The notes: generated by a model not told the origin, from the sequence alone. Positions 8,314 through 18,236 are shown, counted from the first letter of the stretch. The stretch: 64,000 nucleotides of DNA from Bacteroidota bacterium (GCA_023430465.1 JAEZAM010000057.1:7838-71837), one strand, 5' to 3'. Numbers and translations are program-made.

Positions 8314-8955
8314 ATGAGGAAATATTTCGCAGGTGCGCTTATCATACTGTTTCTCGTAATCGGGTTCAGTATCGAAACCCTTAGCGGTGTCGACAACATC
8401 GACTACCGCATCCTGCGTTATATTGAAAAAACAAGAACGGACGAACGCAGCACATTTTTTCGTTTTGTATCGGATATCAATAACCCGCTGTGCATTGCGG
8501 TGATTCTTGTATTGCTGGTTTCACGATGGATAAAGAAAGAGAAAGAATATTATTATAAAGCGTTCTTTGTGGCGCAGAGTATCATCTTCAGCCAGGCGAT
8601 CACGTTTTCGTTCAAAGCGCTGTACGGACGCCTGCGGCCCCAGCTCTACGATCCCACATTCATATCCGTCATATCGGCAACGAACAAATCATTTCCATCC
8701 GGCCATACATCAGAAGCTGTGGCTACGGCGCTTGCGGTGAGCATGGTGGTGCCGAAATGGTGGGTGAGGTTACTGGCCTTCAGTTGGGCCGCCCTTATCG
8801 CTTACTCACGAATGTACCTCGGTGTTCACTATCCTTCCGATGTGCTGGGCGGAGCTATCGTGGGCATCTCGGGTGTATGGATCACCGTGGCACTACGCAA
8901 ATGGATCCGCAAACGAAACAAGAAAAGCCAGCCCCCTATCCCTAACGCGGAATGA
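8314..8955 (+). CDS. PAP2-family membrane phosphatase
   Basis: A 213-residue integral membrane protein with about five hydrophobic segments and all three phosphatase motifs: K101-x6-R108P109 (KALYGRLRP), PSGH at 128-131 (FPSGHTSEA), and SR-x5-H-x3-D at 165-176 (SRMYLGVHYPSD). The family dephosphorylates lipid phosphates such as undecaprenyl pyrophosphate or phosphatidylglycerol phosphate at the inner membrane. The substrate cannot be fixed from motifs alone. Five bp after valS, so probably co-transcribed. Its last 14 bp overlap the end of the convergent metallopeptidase gene. Confidence 0.88.
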   Translation: MRKYFAGALIILFLVIGFSIETLSGVDNIDYRILRYIEKTRTDERSTFFRFVSDINNPLCIAVILVLLVSRWIKKEKEYYYKAFFVAQSIIFSQAITFSFKALYGRLRPQLYDPTFISVISATNKSFPSGHTSEAVATALAVSMVVPKWWVRLLAFSWAALIAYSRMYLGVHYPSDVLGGAIVGISGVWITVALRKWIRKRNKKSQPPIPNAE

Positions 8956-11743
8956 TGCTGACTGGCAGTATGAATTCAAACACGGTTACGCCCTGTTGAC
9001 CGCTGCCCAAATCGCGGTCTGCGAGGTATGACCAGCGGAAACCGAAACTCAGCTCGTATTGATTCCACCATTTTGTATCCACAAACAACTCAGCTCCGGT
9101 TGACTGCTGGTTACGGTACACTTTCCTGTCTGAACCAAATATGCGCGTGAAATCATAGAATGCATTCAAGCGCACCCGCTGGAAATAAAGGATATTCCCG
9201 AAACCCCAATCAGGATAAATGAGGGGAAAATGATAGTTGTTGCGGACGCCCCAGAGTCTCACAGAATTGAAGGCATTGTAACCTCGTGAATAAGGAAATC
9301 TGCTGGCAAAGCGAATATCCGCCAGGCCTGTTTCCTGCCAGTTGGCATTGATTACAAGATTGTGTGTCTTCAGTAACCCTGGGAAATAAACCGTTCCGCT
9401 TGCGAGTAGCTGCCTGCTTTTCAAATCGGTGATGGCATGCCGGTATTGCAATCCAAGTGCGTAGCCCAATCTCGGGTAAATATGCTGTGGAGCCATCTCC
9501 ACCTGCTCGCTCCAGGTTATAAAGTGATGCAGGTAATTGAAACTGCCACCTACTGCCGAATCTTTAAAAAGACCGCGGTTAAACTCCTGCGTGTTATAAA
9601 AATTGGAGCCGACATTGAGGTTTCGGTAGGTCTGGTTGCGTACCCAGGATAATGGGATACTAAATCCAACGCGCGTATCGAGCTGATCAAACTCACGGAC
9701 AGAATTGTTGATGATGCCGAGCCTGCTAAATGTGTATTGTGATCCGGCACTCAGGTAAGGAAAAAGACCACCATAGACAAAACTCACACCCGCAGCATGC
9801 GTTTTCTCATTTTCATTGTAGAGATAGTAAAGTTGCGTCTCGAATGTGTTCAGGATGTTCTGACCATAGATCGAGAAACTGAATTCGGGATCCTCATAGT
9901 ATGGTCGCCAGCTATGAATGTTGATCAGCCTGGTTGATTTTTTATAGGATGTCACATCAAATGACCGTGAATACGTCCGCCCGTGGAGCAGTGGACTGAC
10001 TGTTTTCTCCAAAGCAACCGGGAACATAGCATTCAACTGCTCCACCTCCGCGGCAGGCACCGGCGACCAGGTGACAGCATCCAGCGATTGTTGATGAAGT
10101 TGATATCCTTCCGCAGTAAATACTGACCAGCTCAGTTTTCCCGCCCCTGCGTTCACAAAATAGTTTCCCAATGGTGAACCATCCATGCGATAGATGCTGC
10201 GGTCCTGCAGCCGGATGTAATGAAGTTGATCCCTGCCTCCATAGCTTGCAGTGAAATAAACCTTACCCTGGTATACCGATGGGAAGCCAACTACATTGAA
10301 CGAAGGGGGCGTAAGCCTGGTGGTGCTGCCGGTGGCAATGTTTGCCAGAGCAAGCGCCATGCGGCCATTCTCCAGCCTTACCGCAGTGACCAGGGAATCT
10401 TCATCGATAAATTTTGGATCTGTAAACAGATTGATATCCCCGGAACTGATCGTTGCCTTCACCGACCCATCTGCTGCATCAAGAATGTGCAATTCAGATT
10501 TACCAGAAGGAGCTATGTGCACCGCCGCAACCCTATTTCCCGAAGGGGATATGTCAGGCGTGAAATATCTTGTCCTGTGCCGAAGCGTTCGTTGTCTTCT
10601 GGTGTCAGTGTCCAGCACTTTGATTACGCTATAGTCCCTCCAGCGCCAGCGTGGATGCGTTTCATAAGCAGCGTACACGATCTTGCCGTTGCGATAGCTG
10701 AACTGGTCGCTGGCCGCAATGTCCCGCACCCGTAACCAGTTTACTTTTCCATCGCGGAGCAATACAAAAGATGGCCGCCTGTCATAAGCAGACTGCAGAA
10801 ACACCGTCCCTTCATCTGTGGCATAGGGAAACATTGAATTGGTAACTACCCGTGTATTTGCCGGAAACACTGCTGTGGAAGACGATTCATTGGAGGCTTC
10901 CTGGCTGGCCAGTTGCCTGTAATATTCGAATGCCTGCCGGCGAAATTCATCATACGAAATACCGGCGTGCTTTTTTATGGCGTGTTGAAATGGATAAAAC
11001 AATCCCTCGAACGCCGAAGCATCGCGGGTGACCTTGCCCCAGAATCCTGCACCATATTTTTCATAACCATAATTCACCAGCAGGTATCCCAGTTGATAAT
11101 GGCCGGGAACATAATCTTTCAACGAGCCGTTGCGAAGCTTCATCCATGAGTAATTCTTACCGGCCTTCCAGAGTGCAGGGTAAGCATTCAGGAAAAGCGG
11201 CAGGCGTCCCCTGCCCTGTTGCGACAAAACGGTTTCGTTGTACACCGCATCACCTTCAAAGAACCAGTCGGGGATGCTCACATTGGTGGCGAGGGCATAG
11301 CCTTCCTGTCCGAACAATGTGCCTATCAGTTTACTGATACCATTGTTGAAGTGATTGTATTGTTGTACGTGACGGTATTCATGCACTGCCAGTTGATCGG
11401 CCCAGGGAATGGCGCCCAATTCGAAATTATTAACCTGCGGTGTGAGATAAAATTCTGAGCGGAAGGGACCGAGCCCGACATAGCCATTGGCGATCGTTGT
11501 CTGATCCTGCAGGACAATGTCTATCTTCTTGAGCTTATTGCCGAGTGCGACCGGGGAGAGTGCTGCCTGTGCATGCACGATGTTGGCCACACGCTGCGCC
11601 TGGCTGTCAAGCCCCGCTGCGAAAATGATCCGGGCAGAATCGGTATTAATCTGCTTCCATTGAACGGATGGCGGCGTGCCGCCGAATCGTTGGGCGTTGA
11701 GGAAAAGAGGCAGACACAATAGCAGTAGAAATGTAATTCTCAT
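8942..11743 (-). CDS. Exported gluzincin-type metallopeptidase with beta-propeller and C-terminal outer-membrane barrel
   Basis: A 933-residue protein with a signal peptide (to NAQ18). An N-terminal peptidase-like domain carries HEYRH at 121-125 (HExxH zinc motif) and WFFEGDAVYNE at 161-170, where Glu163 is a plausible third zinc ligand. Residues ~300-560 contain repeated blades typical of TolB/WD40-like propellers (PDISPSGNRVAAVHIAPSGK and similar). The last ~330 residues have alternating aromatic-rich strands (YNENEKTHAAGVSFVYGGLFPYLSAG region) typical of an outer-membrane barrel. This suggests a surface or periplasm-facing protease tethered in the outer membrane. The substrate is unknown. 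A 7-bp repeat array starts 6 nt before its ATG. Confidence 0.7.
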   Translation of the reverse strand: MRITFLLLLCLPLFLNAQRFGGTPPSVQWKQINTDSARIIFAAGLDSQAQRVANIVHAQAALSPVALGNKLKKIDIVLQDQTTIANGYVGLGPFRSEFYLTPQVNNFELGAIPWADQLAVHEYRHVQQYNHFNNGISKLIGTLFGQEGYALATNVSIPDWFFEGDAVYNETVLSQQGRGRLPLFLNAYPALWKAGKNYSWMKLRNGSLKDYVPGHYQLGYLLVNYGYEKYGAGFWGKVTRDASAFEGLFYPFQHAIKKHAGISYDEFRRQAFEYYRQLASQEASNESSSTAVFPANTRVVTNSMFPYATDEGTVFLQSAYDRRPSFVLLRDGKVNWLRVRDIAASDQFSYRNGKIVYAAYETHPRWRWRDYSVIKVLDTDTRRQRTLRHRTRYFTPDISPSGNRVAAVHIAPSGKSELHILDAADGSVKATISSGDINLFTDPKFIDEDSLVTAVRLENGRMALALANIATGSTTRLTPPSFNVVGFPSVYQGKVYFTASYGGRDQLHYIRLQDRSIYRMDGSPLGNYFVNAGAGKLSWSVFTAEGYQLHQQSLDAVTWSPVPAAEVEQLNAMFPVALEKTVSPLLHGRTYSRSFDVTSYKKSTRLINIHSWRPYYEDPEFSFSIYGQNILNTFETQLYYLYNENEKTHAAGVSFVYGGLFPYLSAGSQYTFSRLGIINNSVREFDQLDTRVGFSIPLSWVRNQTYRNLNVGSNFYNTQEFNRGLFKDSAVGGSFNYLHHFITWSEQVEMAPQHIYPRLGYALGLQYRHAITDLKSRQLLASGTVYFPGLLKTHNLVINANWQETGLADIRFASRFPYSRGYNAFNSVRLWGVRNNYHFPLIYPDWGFGNILYFQRVRLNAFYDFTRIFGSDRKVYRNQQSTGAELFVDTKWWNQYELSFGFRWSYLADRDLGSGQQGVTVFEFILPVSIIPR

Positions 11744-11748
11744 ATGAT

Positions 11749-11961
11749 AACTGAAAACTTAAAACTTAAAACTGAAAACTGAAAACTCAAAACTTAAACT
11801 GAAAACTGAAAACTCAAGGCTGAAACTGAGAACCAACCGTTTGAACATTCAACGTTTTAGTGCGACCGAATTTTCAAGTTTATAGCCGCGAGTTTTGAAC
11901 TTAAGTTCATGGTTTTGCGTTTTAAGTTTTCAGTTTTGCGTTTTGAGTTTTTTATTTTGAA
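11749..11961. repeat. Pair of inverted 7-bp-periodic arrays
   Basis: 11749-11817: about ten units of AACTNAA (AACTGAA, AACTTAA, AACTCAA), one of them a 6-mer. 11913-11961: seven units beginning TTTT (TTTTGCG, TTTTAAG, TTTTCAG, TTTTGCG, TTTTGAG, TTTTTTA, TTTTGAA). The right block is roughly the reverse complement of the left, with ~95 bp between. The right block runs over the last codons of the isoaspartyl peptidase gene, whose C-terminus SNSK is encoded there. Confidence 0.8.
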
Positions 11962-12980
11962 TTTGACTCCTTGTAGATCTTCACCACTCTGTTATCTCCT
12001 TCCTTCACATAGCCCCGATACATCCCCTCAGTACAAAACGGCATTGCGATATTACCGTATTTATCGACAGCTATCAAACCTCCATCACCGCCAAGCGCAG
12101 GTAATTGTTTCATGATCATTTCATCAGCGGCCTCCCTGAGTGAGATTTTTCCAAACTCCATCCGGTCGCTCACGGCTTTTGCGAGGACAAGCCGGATATA
12201 AAATTCGCCCCAGCCCGTACCGCTCAGTGCGGCAGTCGCATTGTTGGCATATGTACCCGCGCCAATGATCGGCGCATCACCGATGCGGCCAAATTTCTTA
12301 TTGGTCATACCCCCCGTGCTGGTAGCGGCAGCAAGGTTCCCATGTCTGTCCAGGGCCACAGCGCCAACGGTTCCGTATTTATCATCATGATTGCTTTTAT
12401 CCCGAAGGCCTGTTCGGCGGGCGGTGTCGATGCTCTTCAATGAGTCTCGAATTATGAGGCGCTTCCAGCCTTCATACCGTTCGGCGGTATGGAACCACGA
12501 CGGATCTACGATCTCAAGACCCTGGGCTTTTGCAAACTCATCAGCTCCTTTTCCCGCCATCATCACATGCGGGCTTTTCTCCATCACTGCCCGTGCCGCG
12601 GAAATGGGATGCCGCACGGTTGTAACACCTGCCACCGAACCTGCTCGTTTATCCTTCCCGTCCATGATAGCGGCATCCAGTTCATTTTTACCATCTGCAG
12701 TGAACACTGCACCACGACCGGCATTGAAGAGCGGGTTGTCTTCCATGTATTTGACGGCGGCCTCTACCGCATCCAGGGAGGTTCCACCTGCGGCCAGTAT
12801 CTTTTCACCGATCATCAACGCCGTATCCAGTGCAGCGGTGTAAGCTCTTTCTTTCTGCACGGTCATCTGCGATTTAAGGATCGTACCCGCGCCGCCATGT
12901 ATCACCAGTACATACTTCGGCTTTTGGGCGAGCGACGCCAGGGAAAAGAAAAGTGAAAATGTGATGAGCAGCTTCCTCAT
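11952..12980 (-). CDS. Isoaspartyl peptidase / L-asparaginase, Ntn-hydrolase (plant-type, family T2)
   Basis: A 342-residue exported protein: signal peptide MRKLLITFSLFFSLASLAQ, then VLVIHGGAGT, GTSLDAVEAAVKYMEDNPLFNAGRGAV and the autocleavage site KYGTVGAVALD with nucleophile Thr204, followed by TSTGGMTNKKFGRIGDAPIIGAGTYA. Family members self-cleave before the Thr and hydrolyse isoaspartyl dipeptides and asparagine; this one would act in the periplasm. The frame extends upstream to 13073, but ATG 12980 gives a proper signal peptide. The C-terminal few residues are encoded by a tandem repeat array. Confidence 0.92.
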   Translation of the reverse strand: MRKLLITFSLFFSLASLAQKPKYVLVIHGGAGTILKSQMTVQKERAYTAALDTALMIGEKILAAGGTSLDAVEAAVKYMEDNPLFNAGRGAVFTADGKNELDAAIMDGKDKRAGSVAGVTTVRHPISAARAVMEKSPHVMMAGKGADEFAKAQGLEIVDPSWFHTAERYEGWKRLIIRDSLKSIDTARRTGLRDKSNHDDKYGTVGAVALDRHGNLAAATSTGGMTNKKFGRIGDAPIIGAGTYANNATAALSGTGWGEFYIRLVLAKAVSDRMEFGKISLREAADEMIMKQLPALGGDGGLIAVDKYGNIAMPFCTEGMYRGYVKEGDNRVVKIYKESNSK

Positions 12981-13047
12981 GTTATGATTTTTGAGCAATT
13001 TACCCTGTATTTCGCCAGCGGCAGGCTTCAGCCTTTTGAAACAACCA

Positions 13048-16000
13048 ATGTCTGGTTGGGTCGGTCTTGCCAATTACCGGGGCGGATTCATTAAATTTGT
13101 CCCTAAATTCCTGAATCTGAGGAAATTCAAAAAAATACTGTTGTGGTTTTTCCTGTCGCTGATCATGATCATCCTGGCGGCATGGATTTTCATTCAGACC
13201 CCATTCGGGCAAAACTGGCTCATCTCTAAAGTTACTTACCGCCTTTCCAAAGATCTGCAGACAAGGATCGAAATCAAACATGTTGATTTTTCATTGTTCA
13301 ATAACATGCACCTGCAGGGAGTATTGGTCGAAGACCGGCAGCGTGACACACTGCTGTATGCCGGCGAAGCAAGAGTAAGGATCACTGACTGGTTTTTTTT
13401 CAAAGACAATATCGAACTGAAATATATTGGACTTACTGATGCAACCGTGCATATGCAGCGCGAAGATTCGGTGTGGAATTACCAGTTCATCCTTGACTAT
13501 TTCGCTTCACCAAAATCATCCGGCAAGTCCGATAGTACAACCACACTTAACCTGAGGCAGGTGGAACTTGACAACATTGCTTTCAGGAAAACGGACAAGT
13601 GGCTGGGGCAGGATATGCTGATAAGGCTGGGCAGCCTTGACCTGGAAGCAAAGGATGTGAATTTTTCCAAAAAGATCATCAACCTGGGTTCATTAACCCT
13701 GGCAGAACCATATGTGTCATTGAAAAATTATACGCGGCTGAAGCCGGCATCGCTCCCGATCCCCGAGCAGCCCGTCAGTGTGGATTCATTGCTCAAATGG
13801 AATGCCGCCGGATGGATCATGAAGGTGGAACAACTGGATATTACAAATGGCACCTTCCGTACTGATGCCGGCAATTCGGCTCCCCTGCCAGGTTTTGACG
13901 GACAGCATATTTCATTTGAACAGATCAATGGCAGCTTTCGCAACCTGACATGGGAAAAGGATACAGTGCGTTCCGCCATTACACTTCAAACAAAAGAGCG
14001 CAGTGGTTTCGTGGTAAAAAATCTCCAGGCTGACCTGAAGATGACACCGGAAGAAATGGCGTTCAGCAAGCTGGAAATAAAAACCAACAACAGTGTCATC
14101 CGGGATTATTTCAGAATGAGCTTTGACGATTTCAGCGACATGGGTGATTTCATTCACGCTGTAAAAATGCAGGCCAATTTTGCGAACTCGGAGATAGACA
14201 GTGATGACATTGCCTATTTCGCGCCAGGCATGAGTAGCTGGAAAAAGAATATCACGGTCAATGGAAATGTACGGGGTACGGTGGATGATTTGCTGGGTAC
14301 AGATCTCGTCATTACCGCCGGTAACAACACCGTGCTGAATGGGGATGTAAGCCTGACGGGTTTGCCGGATATCAACCAGACCTTTATCGATTTCAAGGCA
14401 AATGAATTCCGTACAACATACGCCGATGCTGTGACCTTTGCACCCGCGCTTGCCAGGGTGACAAAGCCAAACCTTCGAAAGATTCAATATCTCCGATTCA
14501 ACGGCAGCTTTACAGGGTTCATCCGCGACTTTGTAACGTATGGTACGATACAAACCAACCTTGGCTTTGTAAAGAGTGACCTTAACATGAAACTGCCGAT
14601 CGGCGCACAGCCGGTTTACTCCGGAACTATCTCAACTGATTATTTCAGGCTGGGTGATTTTCTCGGCGATACCACAATCGGTGTTGTATCACTCGAAGGC
14701 TCCGTGAAAGGAACCGGATTCGACGAACGCTATCGAAATACGGAAGTCGATGGTAAGATTCATTTTGCTGATTACAAGGGTTACCGCTACCAGAACATTG
14801 ATCTCAATGGAACGCTGGTAAAAAAGAAATTCGATGGTTTTGTTGCCATTAACGACCCGGAAGTGGAATTAACACTAAATGGTCTTATCGATTTCAACAG
14901 TAAGATCCCCACCTTCAACTTCCTTGCAGATGTAAAGAAAGCAAACCTTGCCCGGCTCAAACTGATGAAGGAAGACGTGGCGTTTACCGGAAAACTGAAC
15001 CTCGACTTTACGGGCGATAACATCGATAATTTTCTCGGCACCGCGTCCATCTCTGAAGCGGTGCTGACAAGGAATGGTAATCCCCTGCCTTTTGATTCAC
15101 TGAAAATATCTTCTGCTTATACGGATAATGTGAAAACCATCACGGCCAGTTCAAATGAGTTCCAGGCGAGGGTGACCGGTAATTTCACCATCCGTGATCT
15201 GCCGGATGCGTTCAAGCTGTTTCTGAACAAATACTACCCGGCATATATCGCGGCGCCGCGATCAAGACCGGCGAATGAATCGCTTAGCTTCGATATCACC
15301 ACCCAATATGTAGATGATTATATCCGTTTAATCGATAGCAGCCTGTCCGGTTTCAACAATGCACACATCACCGGCGATATCAATACAGGAACGAATGAGC
15401 TCAACCTGAACGCCGAGATACCCCAGTTCAAATACGGGCGTTATAATTTCGACGACGTTCGATTGACAGCGAAGGGAACCGAGGATAGCCTTTCGGTAGC
15501 AGGCGGCGCTTCCAACATCAATATCAGCGACAGCCTGAATGTACCGATCGCCTTATTTAATATCACTGCGCGAAATGACTCCTCCAAGGTCCGCATCTAT
15601 ACAGGTGCTAACCAGGCGATCAACCAGGCAAGCATCAATGCGGAAGTACTGACATTTGAAAACGGCGTGAGGATAGAATTTGATCAATCGAATTTCCTCG
15701 TAAATGGAAAGACCTGGACGATCGAGGAAAACGGCGAACTTGAATTCAGAAACAGCATACCCGCCAGCGGCCAGCTCGTGCTGCGTGAAAGCAACCAGGA
15801 GGTGCGCGTAAGGACCAGGCCATCTGAGACCGGCGACTGGAATGATGTATTGGTCGATCTGAAAAAGGTGAACATCGGCGATTTCGCCCCATTCTTTTTA
15901 CCAAAGAACAGGCTGGAGGGACTTGTGTCGGGTAGCCTCATCGCTGAAGATCCGATCAACAATCTGTATATAAGTTCGGACAATATTGTTGGAGAAGGTA

Positions 16001-17952
16001 TCCGCCTTGACAATGATTCGCTTGGTGATATCAAAGCAAGCATGGTATATGATAATAAAAACAAGGAATTGAAGGTAAACGGCAATACCCTCAATGAACA
16101 GAACAGCCTGGCGTTTGATGTCAACCTGTTCTTTGCGAACCCCGAGGCTGCAGCGAACAACATCATTGCACTAAAGGCAAATAATTTTCAGTTAAGTATC
16201 CTTAACCGTTTCCTGGGAACGCTGTTTACCGACATCCAGGGTTATGTTACAGGCAACTTCGATCTCAAAGGAAGATTTGATGAACTGGAAATAACGGGTA
16301 AGGGAAGACTTCGCGATGCAGGCATGAAAGTCATCTTCACCCAATGTTTTTACAAGATCCAGGATACGGATATCGAGTTGAAGCCAACCGAGATCGACCT
16401 GAACGGCATCGTGTTGACGGATCCTGTAACGGGCAACCCTGTCTACCTAACCGGAGGCATACAGCACTCGGCATTTAAAAACATGTTCTTTGACCTGTCA
16501 GTGGGCACAAGGCGGCCAAACACAACAGGAGCATCAGATAACAAGCCGATCCTGCTGCTCAATACCGGCTATAATGATAACAAACAGTTTTATGGCCGCG
16601 TACTGGGTACCGGATCATTCTCGCTGTCAGGACCTCAGTCTGACATCTTCATGAAAATAGATGCGACGGCTTCCACCACCGACAGCAGCAACATTACGCT
16701 GCCATCGAGTACCAGCCGCGAGACAGGCATTGCCGACTTCCTGGTGGAAAGAAAATATGGACAGGAAATGGTGGACAGCACCGGCGGTCGCGGTGCGGCC
16801 AATGTTACCTATGATGTGGACGTTACCGCCAATCCCATGCTGGCAGTGCGTGTAGTGCTGGATGAACTAACCGGTGACGAGATCAAAGGCAGCGGACGTG
16901 GTACACTGAATATCCACGCTGGCACAAATGAAAGCCTGACCATGCGTGGTCGCTTTGATATTGAAAAAGGGAATTATCTCTTCACGTTCCAGTCGTTCTT
17001 TCCCAAACCGTTCGAGATCGTTCCCGGCACAGAGAACTATATAAGCTGGACGGGTGATCCTCTGAATGCGAAGATCCAGTTTGAGGCCCGCTATACTGCA
17101 GAACGCGTCAGCTTTGCACCGCTCGCGAATGGCCTGTCGAATTTCGACCAGTCGTATGCCAAGCTACGTGAAGATGTATACGTAATGGCTGATCTGACTG
17201 GCGACCTCTTCAAACCTGATTTCAAATTCAGGCTGGAGTTTCCCCCGAACAGCGTTGCCAACAATGATTTCACGATTGCCTCGAATATCGACCAGATCGA
17301 GAAGAACCCGAATGAGATAAACCGCCAGGTGACGTATCTCATCGTGTTCAATAGTTTTGCACCACCCGAAAACGGACAAAGCTCTACCGGGTTTGGTACA
17401 ACGATCAATGAGCTCACCTACAATACGATCTCCACGATCAGCGGATTATTTTTTAATGAAATAAACAAGAAACTGAACAGCGAGTTATCCAAGATCCTGA
17501 AGACGGATAACATCAGTATCAATTTCAGTGGGGCGGTTTATAATCGAAACCTGCTGGATCAGCAATCGAGCAACGGGTTCAGTCCGAACCAGACCAACCT
17601 CAATGTGAATGTGCCGATCTCGCTGTTCAAAGATCGATTTATTGTAACCCTGGGAAGTACGCTGGATGTGCCGTTGCAATCAACGATACAGCAGAGTGTG
17701 CAGTTCCTGCCGGATGTAACGGCAGAGTGGCTGATCAACCAGACGGGTACTATTCGGGCGAGCTTCTTTTACCGGCAGAACCTGGATTATCTTACAACGA
17801 GTACATCAGGAGCTGCACGGACCCAGCGTTCGGGTGCAAGCATTGCGTATCGGAAGGAATTTGAAAGCCTGAAGGATCTGTTCCGCACCCGAAGCCAGCG
17901 AGCGCGTGCGCGGCAGCAGAACAGGGAAGAACGGCTGAAACGGAGGGAGTAA
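13048..17952 (+). CDS. TamB-like translocation/assembly module protein (DUF490)
   Basis: A protein of about 1,630 residues with an N-terminal membrane anchor (KKILLWFFLSLIMIILAAWIF followed by IQTPFGQNWL, the AsmA/TamB opening), a long body of repeating beta strands, and a C-terminal DUF490 region (DVTANPMLAVRVVLDEL, then FQSFFPKPFEIVPGTENYISW and GDPLNAKIQFEARYTAERVS). TamB-like proteins form a hydrophobic groove across the periplasm and are implicated in phospholipid transport or outer-membrane protein insertion. Bacteroidota versions of this length are common. Start uncertain: frame opens at 12991 (TTG), ATG 13048 is given here, but a -7 box at 13092-13099 lies inside this reading and CTG 13117 would give a more typical N-terminus. 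Divergent from the isoaspartyl peptidase. Confidence 0.85.
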   Translation: MSGWVGLANYRGGFIKFVPKFLNLRKFKKILLWFFLSLIMIILAAWIFIQTPFGQNWLISKVTYRLSKDLQTRIEIKHVDFSLFNNMHLQGVLVEDRQRDTLLYAGEARVRITDWFFFKDNIELKYIGLTDATVHMQREDSVWNYQFILDYFASPKSSGKSDSTTTLNLRQVELDNIAFRKTDKWLGQDMLIRLGSLDLEAKDVNFSKKIINLGSLTLAEPYVSLKNYTRLKPASLPIPEQPVSVDSLLKWNAAGWIMKVEQLDITNGTFRTDAGNSAPLPGFDGQHISFEQINGSFRNLTWEKDTVRSAITLQTKERSGFVVKNLQADLKMTPEEMAFSKLEIKTNNSVIRDYFRMSFDDFSDMGDFIHAVKMQANFANSEIDSDDIAYFAPGMSSWKKNITVNGNVRGTVDDLLGTDLVITAGNNTVLNGDVSLTGLPDINQTFIDFKANEFRTTYADAVTFAPALARVTKPNLRKIQYLRFNGSFTGFIRDFVTYGTIQTNLGFVKSDLNMKLPIGAQPVYSGTISTDYFRLGDFLGDTTIGVVSLEGSVKGTGFDERYRNTEVDGKIHFADYKGYRYQNIDLNGTLVKKKFDGFVAINDPEVELTLNGLIDFNSKIPTFNFLADVKKANLARLKLMKEDVAFTGKLNLDFTGDNIDNFLGTASISEAVLTRNGNPLPFDSLKISSAYTDNVKTITASSNEFQARVTGNFTIRDLPDAFKLFLNKYYPAYIAAPRSRPANESLSFDITTQYVDDYIRLIDSSLSGFNNAHITGDINTGTNELNLNAEIPQFKYGRYNFDDVRLTAKGTEDSLSVAGGASNINISDSLNVPIALFNITARNDSSKVRIYTGANQAINQASINAEVLTFENGVRIEFDQSNFLVNGKTWTIEENGELEFRNSIPASGQLVLRESNQEVRVRTRPSETGDWNDVLVDLKKVNIGDFAPFFLPKNRLEGLVSGSLIAEDPINNLYISSDNIVGEGIRLDNDSLGDIKASMVYDNKNKELKVNGNTLNEQNSLAFDVNLFFANPEAAANNIIALKANNFQLSILNRFLGTLFTDIQGYVTGNFDLKGRFDELEITGKGRLRDAGMKVIFTQCFYKIQDTDIELKPTEIDLNGIVLTDPVTGNPVYLTGGIQHSAFKNMFFDLSVGTRRPNTTGASDNKPILLLNTGYNDNKQFYGRVLGTGSFSLSGPQSDIFMKIDATASTTDSSNITLPSSTSRETGIADFLVERKYGQEMVDSTGGRGAANVTYDVDVTANPMLAVRVVLDELTGDEIKGSGRGTLNIHAGTNESLTMRGRFDIEKGNYLFTFQSFFPKPFEIVPGTENYISWTGDPLNAKIQFEARYTAERVSFAPLANGLSNFDQSYAKLREDVYVMADLTGDLFKPDFKFRLEFPPNSVANNDFTIASNIDQIEKNPNEINRQVTYLIVFNSFAPPENGQSSTGFGTTINELTYNTISTISGLFFNEINKKLNSELSKILKTDNISINFSGAVYNRNLLDQQSSNGFSPNQTNLNVNVPISLFKDRFIVTLGSTLDVPLQSTIQQSVQFLPDVTAEWLINQTGTIRASFFYRQNLDYLTTSTSGAARTQRSGASIAYRKEFESLKDLFRTRSQRARARQQNREERLKRRE
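13092..13099 (+). promoter_or_regulatory. -7 box TAAATTTG near TamB-like gene start
   Basis: Exact TAnnTTTG match. It lies 42 nt inside the frame if the ATG at 13048 is used, and 17 nt before CTG 13117. Confidence 0.35.
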
Positions 17953-18117
17953 GAACGGGATGCGGGAGGCGGGGCGCTCTCTATACCAGCGGCGACTAAG
18001 TGCCCGCTTGCCCTGACTGACATCTTATTTCAACCTCAATCTCAACCCTTGCCTCAATCTGCTCTGCTCTCGTTTTGTTGCTAATTCTCACCTCTTCTCC
18101 ACTCTATCAAAATTTTG
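17953..18117. other. Spacer between TamB-like and ABC-F genes
   Basis: No ORF, tRNA or strong hairpin recognised. Pyrimidine-rich towards its right end, leading into the ABC-F promoter. Confidence 0.4.
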
Positions 18118-18125
18118 TATATTTG
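18118..18125 (+). promoter_or_regulatory. -7 box TATATTTG for ABC-F gene
   Basis: Exact TAnnTTTG match. It would start transcription near 18131 and leave a ~100-nt leader. No TTG at the standard -33 distance. Confidence 0.5.
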
Positions 18126-18149
18126 CAGTCTTCAATCGTACAAATCAGA

Positions 18150-18236
18150 ATGTAATCCATAATTTCTTTCAGACGCTTAAAGGCAGGAAACCCGAGAGGG
18201 TTTTGCTTTTCCTCATCTTAATAGAAAGAAATTATG
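18150..18236 (+). promoter_or_regulatory. Structured leader sequestering the ABC-F start codon (putative translation attenuator)
   Basis: CATAATTTCTTTC at 18158-18170 is perfectly complementary to GAAAGAAATTATG at 18224-18236, so the ABC-F ATG (18234-18236) is inside a 13-bp helix. The loop contains a second stem, AGGAAACCC (18185-18193) with GGG (18198-18200) and TTTCCT (18208-18213), closed by a GAGA tetraloop. Three bases before the left arm is ATGTAA (18150-18155), an AUG-stop unit. The layout resembles ribosome-controlled attenuators of antibiotic-resistance genes; the mechanism here is inferred. Confidence 0.6.

Noticed and set aside
13912..14553. 213-codon minus-strand frame inside the TamB-like gene
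   Set aside because: Antisense shadow with no family resemblance.
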